The notes: a model not told the origin generated them from the letters alone. Numbered from the stretch's first letter, positions 36,336 through 44,620 are shown. The stretch is 54,305 bases of DNA from Eubacterium sp. (GCA_015655975.1 DVEP01000028.1:1-54305), one strand, 5' to 3'. Program-made: numbers and translations.

Positions 36336-37747
36336 AAACAGTTTTAGCATTTGACTTCGGTGCGTCAAGCGGAAGAGCCATTAAAGCAGTTTTTGACGGT
36401 GAAAAAATAACATACGATGAAATTCATCGTTTTGAAAATATCCCTTTGGAAATCGACGGTCATATTCACCACGATACAAAAATGATTTTAAATGAAATCA
36501 AAATCGCAATTGAAAAAGCAGACAAAATTGACTCTCTGGCGTTTGACACTTGGGGTGTTGACTACGGACTTTTGAACACAGACGGAAATTTAATCAACGA
36601 GCCGTATCATTACAGAGACGCAAGAACAAACGGTGTTTTGGAAAAGGCGTACAAAATAATGCCTGCAAACCAACTCTACAAAAAAACAGGCAATCAAATT
36701 ATGAACATTAACACTCTGTTTCAGTTTTTGAGTGATGAAAACCTGAAAAACGCAAAAACAGTTTTGTTTATGCCCGACCTTTTCGCATACTTTTTAACAG
36801 GAAACAAGCGTTGTGAAAAAAGTATAGCATCTACATCGCAAATGCTTGACCCGTCAACTCAAGATTGGAATGAAAACATTTTTAAAGCGTTTGATATAGA
36901 CCAAAATCTTTTTCCGCCCGTTTGCGAAAGCGGTTGTGAAAACGGTCTGTACAACGGAATTAAAGTCATTACAATAGCAGGACACGACACACAGTGCGCC
37001 GTTGCATCTATGCCCTGTCAAAGTGAAAACGCGGCGTTTTTGTCGTGCGGTACCTGGTCTTTAATCGGTTGTGAAATTGACAAGCCTATTTTAACCGATG
37101 AAAGCAACGAACTTGAATTGTCAAACGAACTCGGCGCAAACGGAAAAATAAACTACCTGAAAAACATAAGCGGTTTGTGGCTTATTCAGGAAACACGCAG
37201 AGATTTGGCAAAAACCGACAGAAAGTACAGTTACAATGAACTTGAGATATTCGCAAGACAAAGCGAACCTTTCAAATGTTTCATCGACCCCGATGATGAA
37301 ATACTTTCAGCACACGGCGATTTGCCTAACAAAATTAAAAAATACTGCGAAAAGACAAAACAATACATTCCGCAGACAACAGGCGAAATTGTGCGTTGCA
37401 TATATGAAAGTCTCGCTTTAAAATATCGCTTTGCTCTTGAGCAAATATCAAGTTGCACAGGCAAGCAGTTCGATGTTCTGCATCTGCTCGGAGGAGGAAC
37501 AAAAGACGGATTTTTGTGCGAACTGACAGCTGACAGCATCAATATACCCGTCATTGCAGGCCCCGTAGAAGCCACTGCGCTCGGAAACATTGTTCTTCAA
37601 CTCATAGGACTCGGCGAAATTAAAAATGTCGAAGAAGGCAGAAAAATCATCGCCAAAACAGAAAATTTAAAACATTTTGAGCCAAACCACAACGATATGT
37701 GGGACTCGGCTTATGAACGATTTGTTGAAATAATCAGCAAAAATTAA
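36332..37747 (+). CDS. FGGY-family sugar kinase, probably L-fuculokinase (rhamnulokinase-like sequence)
   Basis: 471 residues. FGGY kinase motifs: phosphate loop FDFGASSGRAIKA, DTWGVDYG, AGHDTQCAVA and LSCGTWSLIG. The overall sequence looks closer to RhaB than to FucK of enterobacteria. RhaB-like enzymes often serve as fuculokinases in gut Clostridia, and the operon partners here are all fucose enzymes. It would make L-fuculose-1-phosphate. It is translationally coupled to fucU (ATGA overlap). Confidence 0.9.
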   Translation: MKTVLAFDFGASSGRAIKAVFDGEKITYDEIHRFENIPLEIDGHIHHDTKMILNEIKIAIEKADKIDSLAFDTWGVDYGLLNTDGNLINEPYHYRDARTNGVLEKAYKIMPANQLYKKTGNQIMNINTLFQFLSDENLKNAKTVLFMPDLFAYFLTGNKRCEKSIASTSQMLDPSTQDWNENIFKAFDIDQNLFPPVCESGCENGLYNGIKVITIAGHDTQCAVASMPCQSENAAFLSCGTWSLIGCEIDKPILTDESNELELSNELGANGKINYLKNISGLWLIQETRRDLAKTDRKYSYNELEIFARQSEPFKCFIDPDDEILSAHGDLPNKIKKYCEKTKQYIPQTTGEIVRCIYESLALKYRFALEQISSCTGKQFDVLHLLGGGTKDGFLCELTADSINIPVIAGPVEATALGNIVLQLIGLGEIKNVEEGRKIIAKTENLKHFEPNHNDMWDSAYERFVEIISKN

Positions 37748-37847
37748 ATGATAAAATAATCAAGTTAAATTATTTGTAATTGTCATTTAATATACAGAAA
37801 AAGTAAATCAATAAAATTCAACATCATTAAAACACGGAGGAAAAACT

Positions 37848-39632
37848 ATGTTGTACCCAAAAATCGGTATCAGACCTGTCATCGACGGCAGATGGGGCGG
37901 AGTTCGCGAAAGCCTCGAAAACCAAACGATGAACATGGCAAAAGCAGCAGCACAATTAATTGAAAGCACATTGAAATATCCTGACGGAACACCTGTACAA
38001 TGCGTTATCAGCAACACAACTATCGGCGGCGGTGCAGAAGCAGGAAAATGCGCAAGACAGTTTTCAACTGAAAATGTTGTTGCCACACTGAGCGTTACAC
38101 CTTGCTGGTGCTACGGCTCGGAAACTTTCGATATGGACCCACAGACAATCAAGGCAGTTTGGGGTTTTAACGGCACGGAAAGACCCGGCGCAGTTTACTT
38201 GGCTGCGGTTATGGCTGCGTATGCGCAAAAAGGCTTGCCTGCATTTTCAATCTACGGAAAAAATGTACAGGATATAAACGATACAACCATTCCCGACGAT
38301 GTGGCAGAAAAGATTTTGAAATTTGCAAAAGCATCTGTTGCAGTCGGCTGGATGAAAAATAAATCGTATGTAAATGTAGGCGGAGTTGCAATGGGTATTG
38401 CAGGCAGTTACTGCAACGCCGATATGTTCCAAAAATATTTCGGTATTCGTGCAGAATGGGTCGATATGACTGAAATTTTGCGCCGAATTAAACTTGAAAT
38501 TTTTGATAAAGACGAATACGAAAAAGCACTCAAATGGGTTAAAGAAAACTGTAAAGAAGGTTTTGATTTAAATGCAGGAAAAGACCTTCCCGAAATCATC
38601 AAGCGTTCAAAAGTCATTAACCCTGACAACGACTGGGAATTTATTGTTAAAATGACAATCATAATTCGTGATATTCTCTACGGAAACAGCAAGTTGGACG
38701 AACTCGGATGGCACGAAGAAGCTCTCGGTAAAAATGCTGTCGCAGGCGGTTTCCAAGGTCAGAGAAACTGGACGGACTGGTTGCCTAACGCAGACTTTAC
38801 AGAAGCAATTATGGCTTCTACTTTTGACTGGAACGGCACAAAAACTCCGACTCCTTTTGCAACTGAAAACGACACTTTAAACGGTGTTGCCATGATGCTC
38901 GGAACACTCATTTCAAACTCTGCTCCTTGTTTCCACGATGTTCGTACATATTGGAGTCCCGAAGCCTGCGAAAGAGTAACAGGTGTTAAACCTCAGGGTA
39001 TAGCAAAAGACGGATTTATCCACCTCATCAATTCGGGCGCAACAGCTTTGGACGGCAGCGGTGCCTGCAAAGACGAAATCGGAAACGGTTGTATGAAACC
39101 TTTCTGGGAAATGACAAACGAAGATATCAAAGCCTGCCTTAACGCAACGGACTGGTGCAGAGCAAACTACGAATATTTCCGTGGCGGCGGTTTTTCAAGC
39201 CACTTCCGCTGCAATGCAGAAATGCCTGTTACAATGCTTCGCGTAAATGTTGTTGACGGTATCGGTCCTGTTCTTCAAATCGCAGAAGGCTATACTGCAA
39301 AACTTCCTGACGAAATTCATAACACAATAGATAAGCGTACTGACCCGTCATGGCCTACAACATGGTTTGTACCTACTTTGACAGGCGAAGGTACTTTCAA
39401 AGATGTTTACAGTGTAATGGCTAACTGGGGTGCAAATCACGGCGTAACGGTTTACGGTCATGTAGGTGCAGAACTCATCACTTTAGCGTCAATGCTTCGC
39501 ATACCCGTAAATATGCACAATGTACCTAAAGATAAAATTTTCAGACCTCACGCATGGTCATCTTTCGGAACAGAAGACGCTCAGTCTGCCGACTATCGTG
39601 CTTGTGCAACATACGGTCCGATTTATAAATAA
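37848..39632 (+). CDS. fucI: L-fucose isomerase
   Basis: 594 residues, the usual length. It converts L-fucose to L-fuculose with Mn2+. The N-terminal YPKIGIRPVIDGRWGGVRESLE is a family signature. The metal-site region includes ATENDTLNG, and HAWSSFG lies near the C-terminus. GGAGG lies 7 bases before ATG 37848. It is 100 bases after the kinase gene; a separate internal promoter cannot be excluded. Confidence 0.97.
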   Translation: MLYPKIGIRPVIDGRWGGVRESLENQTMNMAKAAAQLIESTLKYPDGTPVQCVISNTTIGGGAEAGKCARQFSTENVVATLSVTPCWCYGSETFDMDPQTIKAVWGFNGTERPGAVYLAAVMAAYAQKGLPAFSIYGKNVQDINDTTIPDDVAEKILKFAKASVAVGWMKNKSYVNVGGVAMGIAGSYCNADMFQKYFGIRAEWVDMTEILRRIKLEIFDKDEYEKALKWVKENCKEGFDLNAGKDLPEIIKRSKVINPDNDWEFIVKMTIIIRDILYGNSKLDELGWHEEALGKNAVAGGFQGQRNWTDWLPNADFTEAIMASTFDWNGTKTPTPFATENDTLNGVAMMLGTLISNSAPCFHDVRTYWSPEACERVTGVKPQGIAKDGFIHLINSGATALDGSGACKDEIGNGCMKPFWEMTNEDIKACLNATDWCRANYEYFRGGGFSSHFRCNAEMPVTMLRVNVVDGIGPVLQIAEGYTAKLPDEIHNTIDKRTDPSWPTTWFVPTLTGEGTFKDVYSVMANWGANHGVTVYGHVGAELITLASMLRIPVNMHNVPKDKIFRPHAWSSFGTEDAQSADYRACATYGPIYK

Positions 39633-39699
39633 AAAATGCAAAGTCAACAAACAAGTCGGTTTTGCATAAATTAAATCAACAGTAATTCAGCACAGAAAG

Positions 39700-39723
39700 G
39701 CCGAGTATATTAAAACACTCGGC
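39700..39723 (+). terminator. Terminator of the fucose operon
   Basis: 7-bp stem GCCGAGT / ACTCGGC with a 10-base loop, followed by TTTTCTT. Confidence 0.75.
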
Positions 39724-39759
39724 TTTTCTTGATTTTTAAAATTTATTTTATAATAATTG

Positions 39760-39788
39760 TTGACACAAACAGTTTTTTGTGATACTAT
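39760..39788 (+). promoter_or_regulatory. Promoter of the split tRNA-Gln
   Basis: TTGACA at 39760-39765, a 17-base spacer and TACTAT at 39783-39788. It is 17 bases before the tRNA 5' half and could read on into the complete tRNA at 40150. Confidence 0.7.
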
Positions 39789-39805
39789 ATTTCAGCAAAG
39801 TAAAT

Positions 39806-39844
39806 AGCGGTATAGTGTAACGGTAACACTCCGGACTCTGACTC
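39806..39844 (+). pseudogene. tRNA-Gln(CTG) 5' half, interrupted in the anticodon loop
   Basis: Acceptor strand AGCGGTA, D arm and anticodon 5' side are identical to the complete tRNA at 40150 except for one acceptor base. Identity stops after the core CTCTGACTC (39836-39844). The missing remainder, with the complementary acceptor strand TACCGCT, is found at 44621-44664. Confidence 0.88.
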
Positions 39845-40149
39845 TCCAGTGTAACCTTAATGATACAGTAGAGTTTCAACACTTCCCTATATATTCAACA
39901 TATAGGCTTAAAAAGTCTATAACAGCCGTAAAAAGCATTGAAAATGTGCTTGAAAAAATCCTTCATTTTAAGTCAGAGAGTTTTTGAGAGATTTTTAGAA
40001 ACGGCTAATTTCAAAATTGCAAAGTCATTTTAGTGCGGTTTAGGGCATTTATGACTGAGACTTTTGAGAGACATCGCTCAAATCAAAATCGTAACACGAA
40101 TTGAAATGAGCAAAAAATCTGAGAGACTTTTCTCTCGAAAATTTAATAT
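39845..40149 (+). other. Gene-free junction region with GAGAGA repeats
   Basis: About 305 bases with no convincing gene. It contains three variants of a CTGAGA(G)ACTTTTGAGAGA-like motif at 39974-39995, 40054-40072 and 40119-40138. An AAACGGCTAA stretch near 39999 recurs in similar form at 44581-44592 beside the other junction. Possible recombinase arm sites. Confidence 0.5.
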
Positions 40150-40223
40150 AGAGGTATAGTGTAACGGTAACACTCCGGACTCTGACTCCGTCATTTAAGG
40201 TTCGAATCCTTATACCTCTGCCA
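40150..40223 (+). tRNA. tRNA-Gln (anticodon CTG)
   Basis: A complete cloverleaf: acceptor AGAGGTA/TACCTCT, discriminator G, encoded CCA, anticodon loop CTCTGAC giving CTG (codon CAG), and T arm AAGGTTCGAATCCTT. It differs from the split copy in the acceptor stem by one compensated base pair. It lies inside the insert, about 360 bases downstream of the split tRNA's promoter, and is followed by strong terminators. Confidence 0.93.
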
Positions 40224-40225
40224 CA

Positions 40226-40282
40226 AAAAAGAGCTGAAAATTCAGCTCTTTTTTTCTTTTGCCCTGCCCTGATTTTCAGGGC
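40226..40282 (+). terminator. Two tandem terminators after tRNA-Gln
   Basis: The first hairpin AAAAAGAGCTGAA / TTCAGCTCTTTTT (40226-40253) is followed by T's. The second, GCCCTGA / TCAGGGC (40266-40282), is followed by GTTTTTTT. Confidence 0.85.
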
Positions 40283-40291
40283 GTTTTTTTA

Positions 40292-40326
40292 TTTTAGCCT
40301 TTTATATTGTTTATCCATCAAAAATG
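40292..40326 (+). repeat. 35-bp direct repeat, copy 1
   Basis: The copy at 43944-43978 differs at one position (AGCCT versus AGCCG). Both copies follow a terminator hairpin. The pair brackets cassette 2. A weaker third relative lies near 44413. Confidence 0.8.
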
Positions 40327-40568
40327 TAAAGGTAGCCATCAAAATAAGCGGTCTGTAATAAACAGATCGCTTATTTTGACCTTCTTGTTTTGAATGTATG
40401 GTTTTTTACACGAACCAAGATTCATTACTCTGCTGCTCTGTCAATTGCAACATCATTAAGCCCTTTTTGAATTTTTCAATCTGGCTTATATCTACTGGAT
40501 TAATTGGATTATTCTTTTGCTTTGTTCATCAGCAAAAGAAGTAATCGTATTAATGATTTTTATACACA
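40327..40568. other. Non-coding stretch before cassette 2
   Basis: With the repeat and terminators this completes a gap of about 345 bases between the tRNA and the 49-residue gene. No open frame or RNA structure stands out. Confidence 0.4.
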
Positions 40569-40718
40569 TTATTTTTTTATAATTTTAACCGCAGCTTTTA
40601 TTACTTTGGGTCCGCTGTCTTTAGCTATTTTAGCCAATCCAGCAATGCCAACCGCACCAACTGCACCTAATACAGCCTTTCCAACTTTACCTGCTTTTTT
40701 TATAAAGTCAATTTTCAT
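40569..40718 (-). CDS. Small cationic glycine/alanine-rich peptide
   Basis: 49 residues from ATG 40718, with GGAGG 9 bases upstream. The sequence opens MKIDFIKKAGKVGKAV, continues through a Gly/Ala/Val core (VLGAVGAVGIAGLA) and ends VIKAAVKIIKK. It has at least ten Lys and two Asp, so it is strongly basic and amphipathic or membrane-inserting. It starts inside the last codons of the upstream 361-residue gene (11-base overlap), implying coupled translation. It resembles a toxin, bacteriocin-like peptide or holin-like helix, but no family is recognised. Confidence 0.68.
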   Translation of the reverse strand: MKIDFIKKAGKVGKAVLGAVGAVGIAGLAKIAKDSGPKVIKAAVKIIKK

Positions 40719-41793
40719 TTTCAAATGCCTCCAATAATTCCTCGCCTGTAATTTCAATTAACATTGTATCTGTATTTTCACTACTATCTATACATAACTG
40801 CTCTTGTTTTGTTATAGGTTCAATTAGACCATTGCATATACCATCGAATTTTATCTTATTGTCTTTTAAATTTTTAATTGATTCTAATCTCTTGGTATCA
40901 ATTTTGCTCATATCTTCTAATGACAGTTCAAATACTCTCTTGGCATTTTCTTTATCACCCATGAATAAATAAGCAGACGCTATTAATTCTGTAGCACAAA
41001 TATATAAGTCATAATATTTTTGAAGCTTTTCATAATCGTTTATTGCCTCGTCCACAAATCCTGTTGTTGCAAAAGTTTCTTTAACTATTTGCATTATAGG
41101 ACTTTTTGGTACATTAATACAGCTTTCAGTTTTCCTTTTGAATGTTGCAAATATTTGTTCTTGTGCTGTAGAAATATCTGCAAGTGCGAGATGAATAGCT
41201 GTTGTTATTGAAGCTTCGTCCTTTTGGTTCACTGCAAGGTACAAGCGTTTTTTACCAGAAGAAATGAGACCTATTTTTTCATCTAAATTTAAGACTTCTA
41301 ATTCTTTAACCTGTCTATATGTTGCTTCTGCTAATTCTGCAACTCTTTGAACTTGTCCTTGAAGATAAGCGTTTTGAAACTTATTAGATAATTCTTCAAG
41401 CGGGTTTCCTTGCACTATTTCTTTTTCTTTAATGCCTAATGGCTTTGCAACAACATGTTTTCCCTCTTCATTTTTACACATGATATTGGGCCAGAATTTG
41501 CCATCTTCCTTGGCATTCTTCATTATCCAATTATCGCCATTTTTTAAGCCTTCTCTAAATTCTTTTGGGATTTCAAGAATATATTCTTTGCCAATCTCAA
41601 TGTTATTTGTAAAATCCGCAAAGTCTAAAATTTGAAACATTTTAGTGACTATGCCTCTAACATCTATGCTTAGTTTTCTTTTTTCAAAATCAAGCACTTC
41701 TCCATAGACAACTTCATTTGCTTTTTCTGTTTCAACCTGAATTTCTGTCTTTGCAAGTTCTTCTTTATTTGTCTTTTCGTTTTCATTGCTCAT
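40708..41793 (-). CDS. Hypothetical cytoplasmic protein of cassette 2
   Basis: 361 residues from ATG 41793 (MSNENEKTN), preceded by GAGG. A longer frame to 41895 lacks a ribosome site and reads through an unlikely hydrophobic leader. Residues 30-130 form a mixed domain (VVYGEVLDFEKRKLSIDVRGIV). From about 150 it is helical with repeat-like segments (AELAEATYRQVKELE, SGKKRLYLAVNQKDEA, DLYICATELIASAYLFMGDKENAKRVFELSL), reminiscent of TPR-type helices. No signal peptide. Function unknown. It is coupled to the 49-residue peptide, so it may be its partner or immunity factor. Confidence 0.78.
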   Translation of the reverse strand: MSNENEKTNKEELAKTEIQVETEKANEVVYGEVLDFEKRKLSIDVRGIVTKMFQILDFADFTNNIEIGKEYILEIPKEFREGLKNGDNWIMKNAKEDGKFWPNIMCKNEEGKHVVAKPLGIKEKEIVQGNPLEELSNKFQNAYLQGQVQRVAELAEATYRQVKELEVLNLDEKIGLISSGKKRLYLAVNQKDEASITTAIHLALADISTAQEQIFATFKRKTESCINVPKSPIMQIVKETFATTGFVDEAINDYEKLQKYYDLYICATELIASAYLFMGDKENAKRVFELSLEDMSKIDTKRLESIKNLKDNKIKFDGICNGLIEPITKQEQLCIDSSENTDTMLIEITGEELLEAFENEN

Positions 41794-41917
41794 AATAATA
41801 ACCTCAGTGTAGATTAAATTTATTATACCAATAGTTGATAAAACATTCAACAATATTTGACAAAATAACCCTCTACATTTCTGCAGATGGTTCAATTATT
41901 TGAATATTGGAACTCTA

Positions 41918-43198
41918 TTATTCAACGAATGAAGTCACTCTTGCACTTGCCTTTAAGGTTTTAACCTTGTCTGGAATTATTCTTGAATCCGGTATCCAAG
42001 ATGCTGTGGCTCGTGATTTTGATTTTGAATTTATACGATTGTTATCCATTGAAGCCATAACGCCGATTAGTTTTCCCTCTTTATCATACATACCTGCTAA
42101 AAGGCTATAATACTCTACATTCTTGCTATACGGATTTGTTACTACGGTTGTTCCGGCAAACCCCGAAACATTGTAATCATAATCATTTGTTATTTTCATA
42201 TTTTCAACTTCAAGGGATGTACTGTCTGCCGCTGTGTTCTTTTCATATTTTATGTTTACTTCTACCTTAGCAATTTCATTTTCACTGCTTACTGAAGAAT
42301 TATAAGAAGCATATGTGTCTAACGAATATCCGCTTTCACCACTTGCAAGATAATCTCTTGAGTATTCCGACAAATCACTATTTGCAATCATAACTCCATC
42401 TTTATCAAAAAACTGGAATTCAACCGAGGTTACTGAAAGGTTTTCTACTGATGTGTTTTTGTATTCGCAATATCCAAGATATTCAAATCCTGACGATGAT
42501 GTATCACTTTTATATACATAGTATCCTTTATCAATTACCAAAGGATTAAGATTAATTTTAAAGTTGATTTTATTGTTTTCAAAGCATCCTGAGTTTATGG
42601 TAAGTTCAACATCATACTCTCCTGATTTCGAAGTGTCAAGTTTGCCACTCGCAGCATTATATACTGTTTCTGAACAATCAACGGTGTAATCAAAATCACT
42701 TAATTTGAATTCAACAGATTTGTCAGTATTGGTTATTGTTATTCTTTCGTTTAGATAATCTTTGATATTGAATAAAGTTCCACAATCTATTTTAACCAAT
42801 TCTTCAACCTTACTATTTATGTTCAATGGATTTAGTTTGACTGTAAATGCAAATTTGGTTTTATTATGGCTCATATCTTTTACCGATAATTCAACATCAT
42901 AATTTCCATACTTATAGGTGTTGAATTTTCCGGTTTCTTCATCGTATACAGAATTGTCACAGCTTATCTTGTATTCTAAATCGGAAAGATTATATTCGAT
43001 AATACCTTCGTCTGTTTCGTCAGCAATTTTAACATTTTCAATTAGATAATCCTTTAAGTTGAATTCAGTGTTACAGTCTAGTTCTATAACGCTGTTGATA
43101 CCATTTATCACAGGTGCTTTCAGATCGCATCCTGTGAATACTGCGGCTATCATAATGATAGCCACAGATATCGTGATAAACATTTTACTCTTTTTCAT
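41918..43198 (-). CDS. Putative lipoprotein with two Ig-like repeats (cassette 2)
   Basis: 426 residues from ATG 43198. The signal peptide ends in the lipobox VFTGC. Two tandem beta-rich repeats of about 90 residues follow. Both contain E-L-x-x-I/L-D-C, F-N-x-K-D-Y-L, a DVELS/T strand and an x-L-N-P-L ending; the second begins near residue 119. The C-terminal half resembles an FxLYD-type domain (LGYCEYKNTSVENLSVTSVEFQFFD). It overlaps the Mor-like gene by 4 bases (ATGA), so it is translated together with the regulator. Confidence 0.8.
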   Translation of the reverse strand: MKKSKMFITISVAIIMIAAVFTGCDLKAPVINGINSVIELDCNTEFNLKDYLIENVKIADETDEGIIEYNLSDLEYKISCDNSVYDEETGKFNTYKYGNYDVELSVKDMSHNKTKFAFTVKLNPLNINSKVEELVKIDCGTLFNIKDYLNERITITNTDKSVEFKLSDFDYTVDCSETVYNAASGKLDTSKSGEYDVELTINSGCFENNKINFKINLNPLVIDKGYYVYKSDTSSSGFEYLGYCEYKNTSVENLSVTSVEFQFFDKDGVMIANSDLSEYSRDYLASGESGYSLDTYASYNSSVSSENEIAKVEVNIKYEKNTAADSTSLEVENMKITNDYDYNVSGFAGTTVVTNPYSKNVEYYSLLAGMYDKEGKLIGVMASMDNNRINSKSKSRATASWIPDSRIIPDKVKTLKASARVTSFVE

Positions 43199-43497
43199 TT
43201 CAATTTCTCCTTGTGTTCTTTTGATTCTTTGATCATCTTTCTGATCCACTTTTCACTATAACCATATTTTGTTGCAAGTTGTTTAATGTTTGAGCCATCG
43301 TATTCCATGACAACTCTTGATACAATAAACTCGGTTGTGAAGAAGTTTACCGGAAAGGTAACCTGTTGACCCCGATATACAGAGTAGGGTGCTATTGTAG
43401 CATCTATGCCTATAACATTGGCTATTTCGTTGTATATACCATTTAGGCATTCGCTTTCAATTTCGCTTGGATTCATACCTGTATAAACCTCTCTCAT
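43195..43497 (-). CDS. Mor-like transcriptional regulator (copy 2)
   Basis: 100 residues. It shares its full length with the regulator at 13127-13414: the N-terminal M-x-P-S-E-I-E-S-E, the VTFPVNFFTTEFI centre and the C-terminal helix-turn-helix LATKYGYSEKWIRKMI. It starts cassette 2 and overlaps the lipoprotein gene by 4 bases. AGGAGG lies just before ATG 43497. Its upstream region resembles that of copy 1. Confidence 0.82.
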   Translation of the reverse strand: MREVYTGMNPSEIESECLNGIYNEIANVIGIDATIAPYSVYRGQQVTFPVNFFTTEFIVSRVVMEYDGSNIKQLATKYGYSEKWIRKMIKESKEHKEKLK

Positions 43498-43534
43498 TTT
43501 TACTACCTCCTATTATAAATTATCCTTTCGGAAT

Positions 43535-43603
43535 TGTATAAAGCGTTTGTTCCTTGTAACTTTCCAAGTAAAAGTTCCGTTTCGCTCATAATAGGACTTG
43601 TAA
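43535..43603 (-). promoter_or_regulatory. Candidate Mor-regulated promoter with TTACRAG-like boxes (copy 2)
   Basis: On the minus strand TATACA (43540-43535) is preceded by TTACAAG (43559-43553), TTACTTG (43571-43565), TTATGAG (43591-43585) and TTACAAG (43603-43597). The last two are 12 bases apart, as in copy 1. A TTTCGGAA block between promoter and gene is also shared. Confidence 0.5.
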
Positions 43604-44050
43604 ATTTTGCGAATAAAAAAACACCGTCAATTGACAGTGTTAGTAAAAATAACGAAAAATGACCGACTTGAAAAAACTACTTTTTTCATTCAGTAAAGTT
43701 TTTAATTGTTATAGCCTAAATAATTTAGCTACCCCTATCCTAATTATTTGCCATAAAAAAGCACCGTATTTCTACGATGCTTTCTTGAGGAAATTTAATA
43801 CCAAGAGCATAAAGCCAGATTAAATTTTATATTTACAATTTCTTTATAAATGGGCAATACCCTTTTGTCAACATTCCGATTTATATGATTCTATTACTCG
43901 TTTTTTAAAGATACAGCACCAACTTTCTATGGCGCTTTTCTTTTTTTAGCCGTTTATATTGTTTATCCATCAAAAATGCAAGGGTGGATTCTTTTTGATA
44001 TTATTATCGAATGATTGTTTACAAGAGTTATTAATTTCAGAAGGATAATT
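43604..44050. other. Gene-free stretch with hairpins and a direct repeat
   Basis: No gene is seen. Contents are an imperfect inverted repeat at 43620-43641, a terminator-like hairpin AGCACCGTA / TACGATGCT at 43756-43778, a second AGCACCA / TGGCGCT with a T run ending near 43948, and direct-repeat copy 2. Confidence 0.45.
43944..43978 (+). repeat. 35-bp direct repeat, copy 2
   Basis: Matches 40292-40326 with one mismatch. The two copies bracket the block carrying the small peptide, unknown protein, lipoprotein and Mor-like genes. Confidence 0.8.
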
Positions 44051-44375
44051 AATGGGAATGATTATATAATCGTATTGAAATCTAAAAATAAATTCTTATA
44101 TTCCATTTATGCTATAAAAGAAGACGATGCACAAAGTCTTGAAAACCTAAATGGTCAATGATTACGCTCTCGGCTGTCTGAAGAATCATAAGCTTTATGT
44201 ATACAAAAACGGAAACGATTATGCACAGAGGGAAAGGTATAAGTCTTTCGCATTTGGTAAGAAGCTAAACAAGTTTGAACTTGAATGGGGAAAAACTTAC
44301 AGCGAATATGAATACCCAAAGAACAGAAATGTTGTTCCGGAAGCAAAATATTATTGCGAAAAATGGAATTTTTAA
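44050..44375 (+). pseudogene. Frameshifted gene remnant
   Basis: One frame reads protein-like sequence (including NGNDYIIVLKSKNKFLYSIYAI) up to a TGA near 44161. The next frame continues from 44151 with VNDYALGCLKNHKLYVYKNG through to a stop at 44375. Together they look like one reading frame broken by a shift. No family recognised. It lies just before the tRNA 3' half, consistent with decayed element DNA. Confidence 0.35.
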
Positions 44376-44548
44376 TGAGTAAAAGCTATTATTAAATCCC
44401 ATTAAATAATGACCTTTTATATTCTTTGTCATCAAATGATGCAGTACCCTGTTGTAAATTATAATGAGGATTTAGAGTTTTTTTGACACCTCGGTGTAAG
44501 GTTCGCAATTCCTCATACGAATTTGCTATATTAAGCAAAAATAAAATT

Positions 44549-44569
44549 CTGAGAGATTTTTGAGAGACG
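44549..44569 (+). repeat. GAGAGA-type motif at the right junction
   Basis: CTGAGAGATTTTTGAGAGAC, close to motifs at 39974, 40054 and 40119 on the left side. It is about 50 bases before the tRNA 3' half. Confidence 0.5.
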
Positions 44570-44620
44570 CAAAGTCTAAAAAACGGCTTAAATAGGCGGT
44601 TTTGAAAAAAGATTGCGAGG

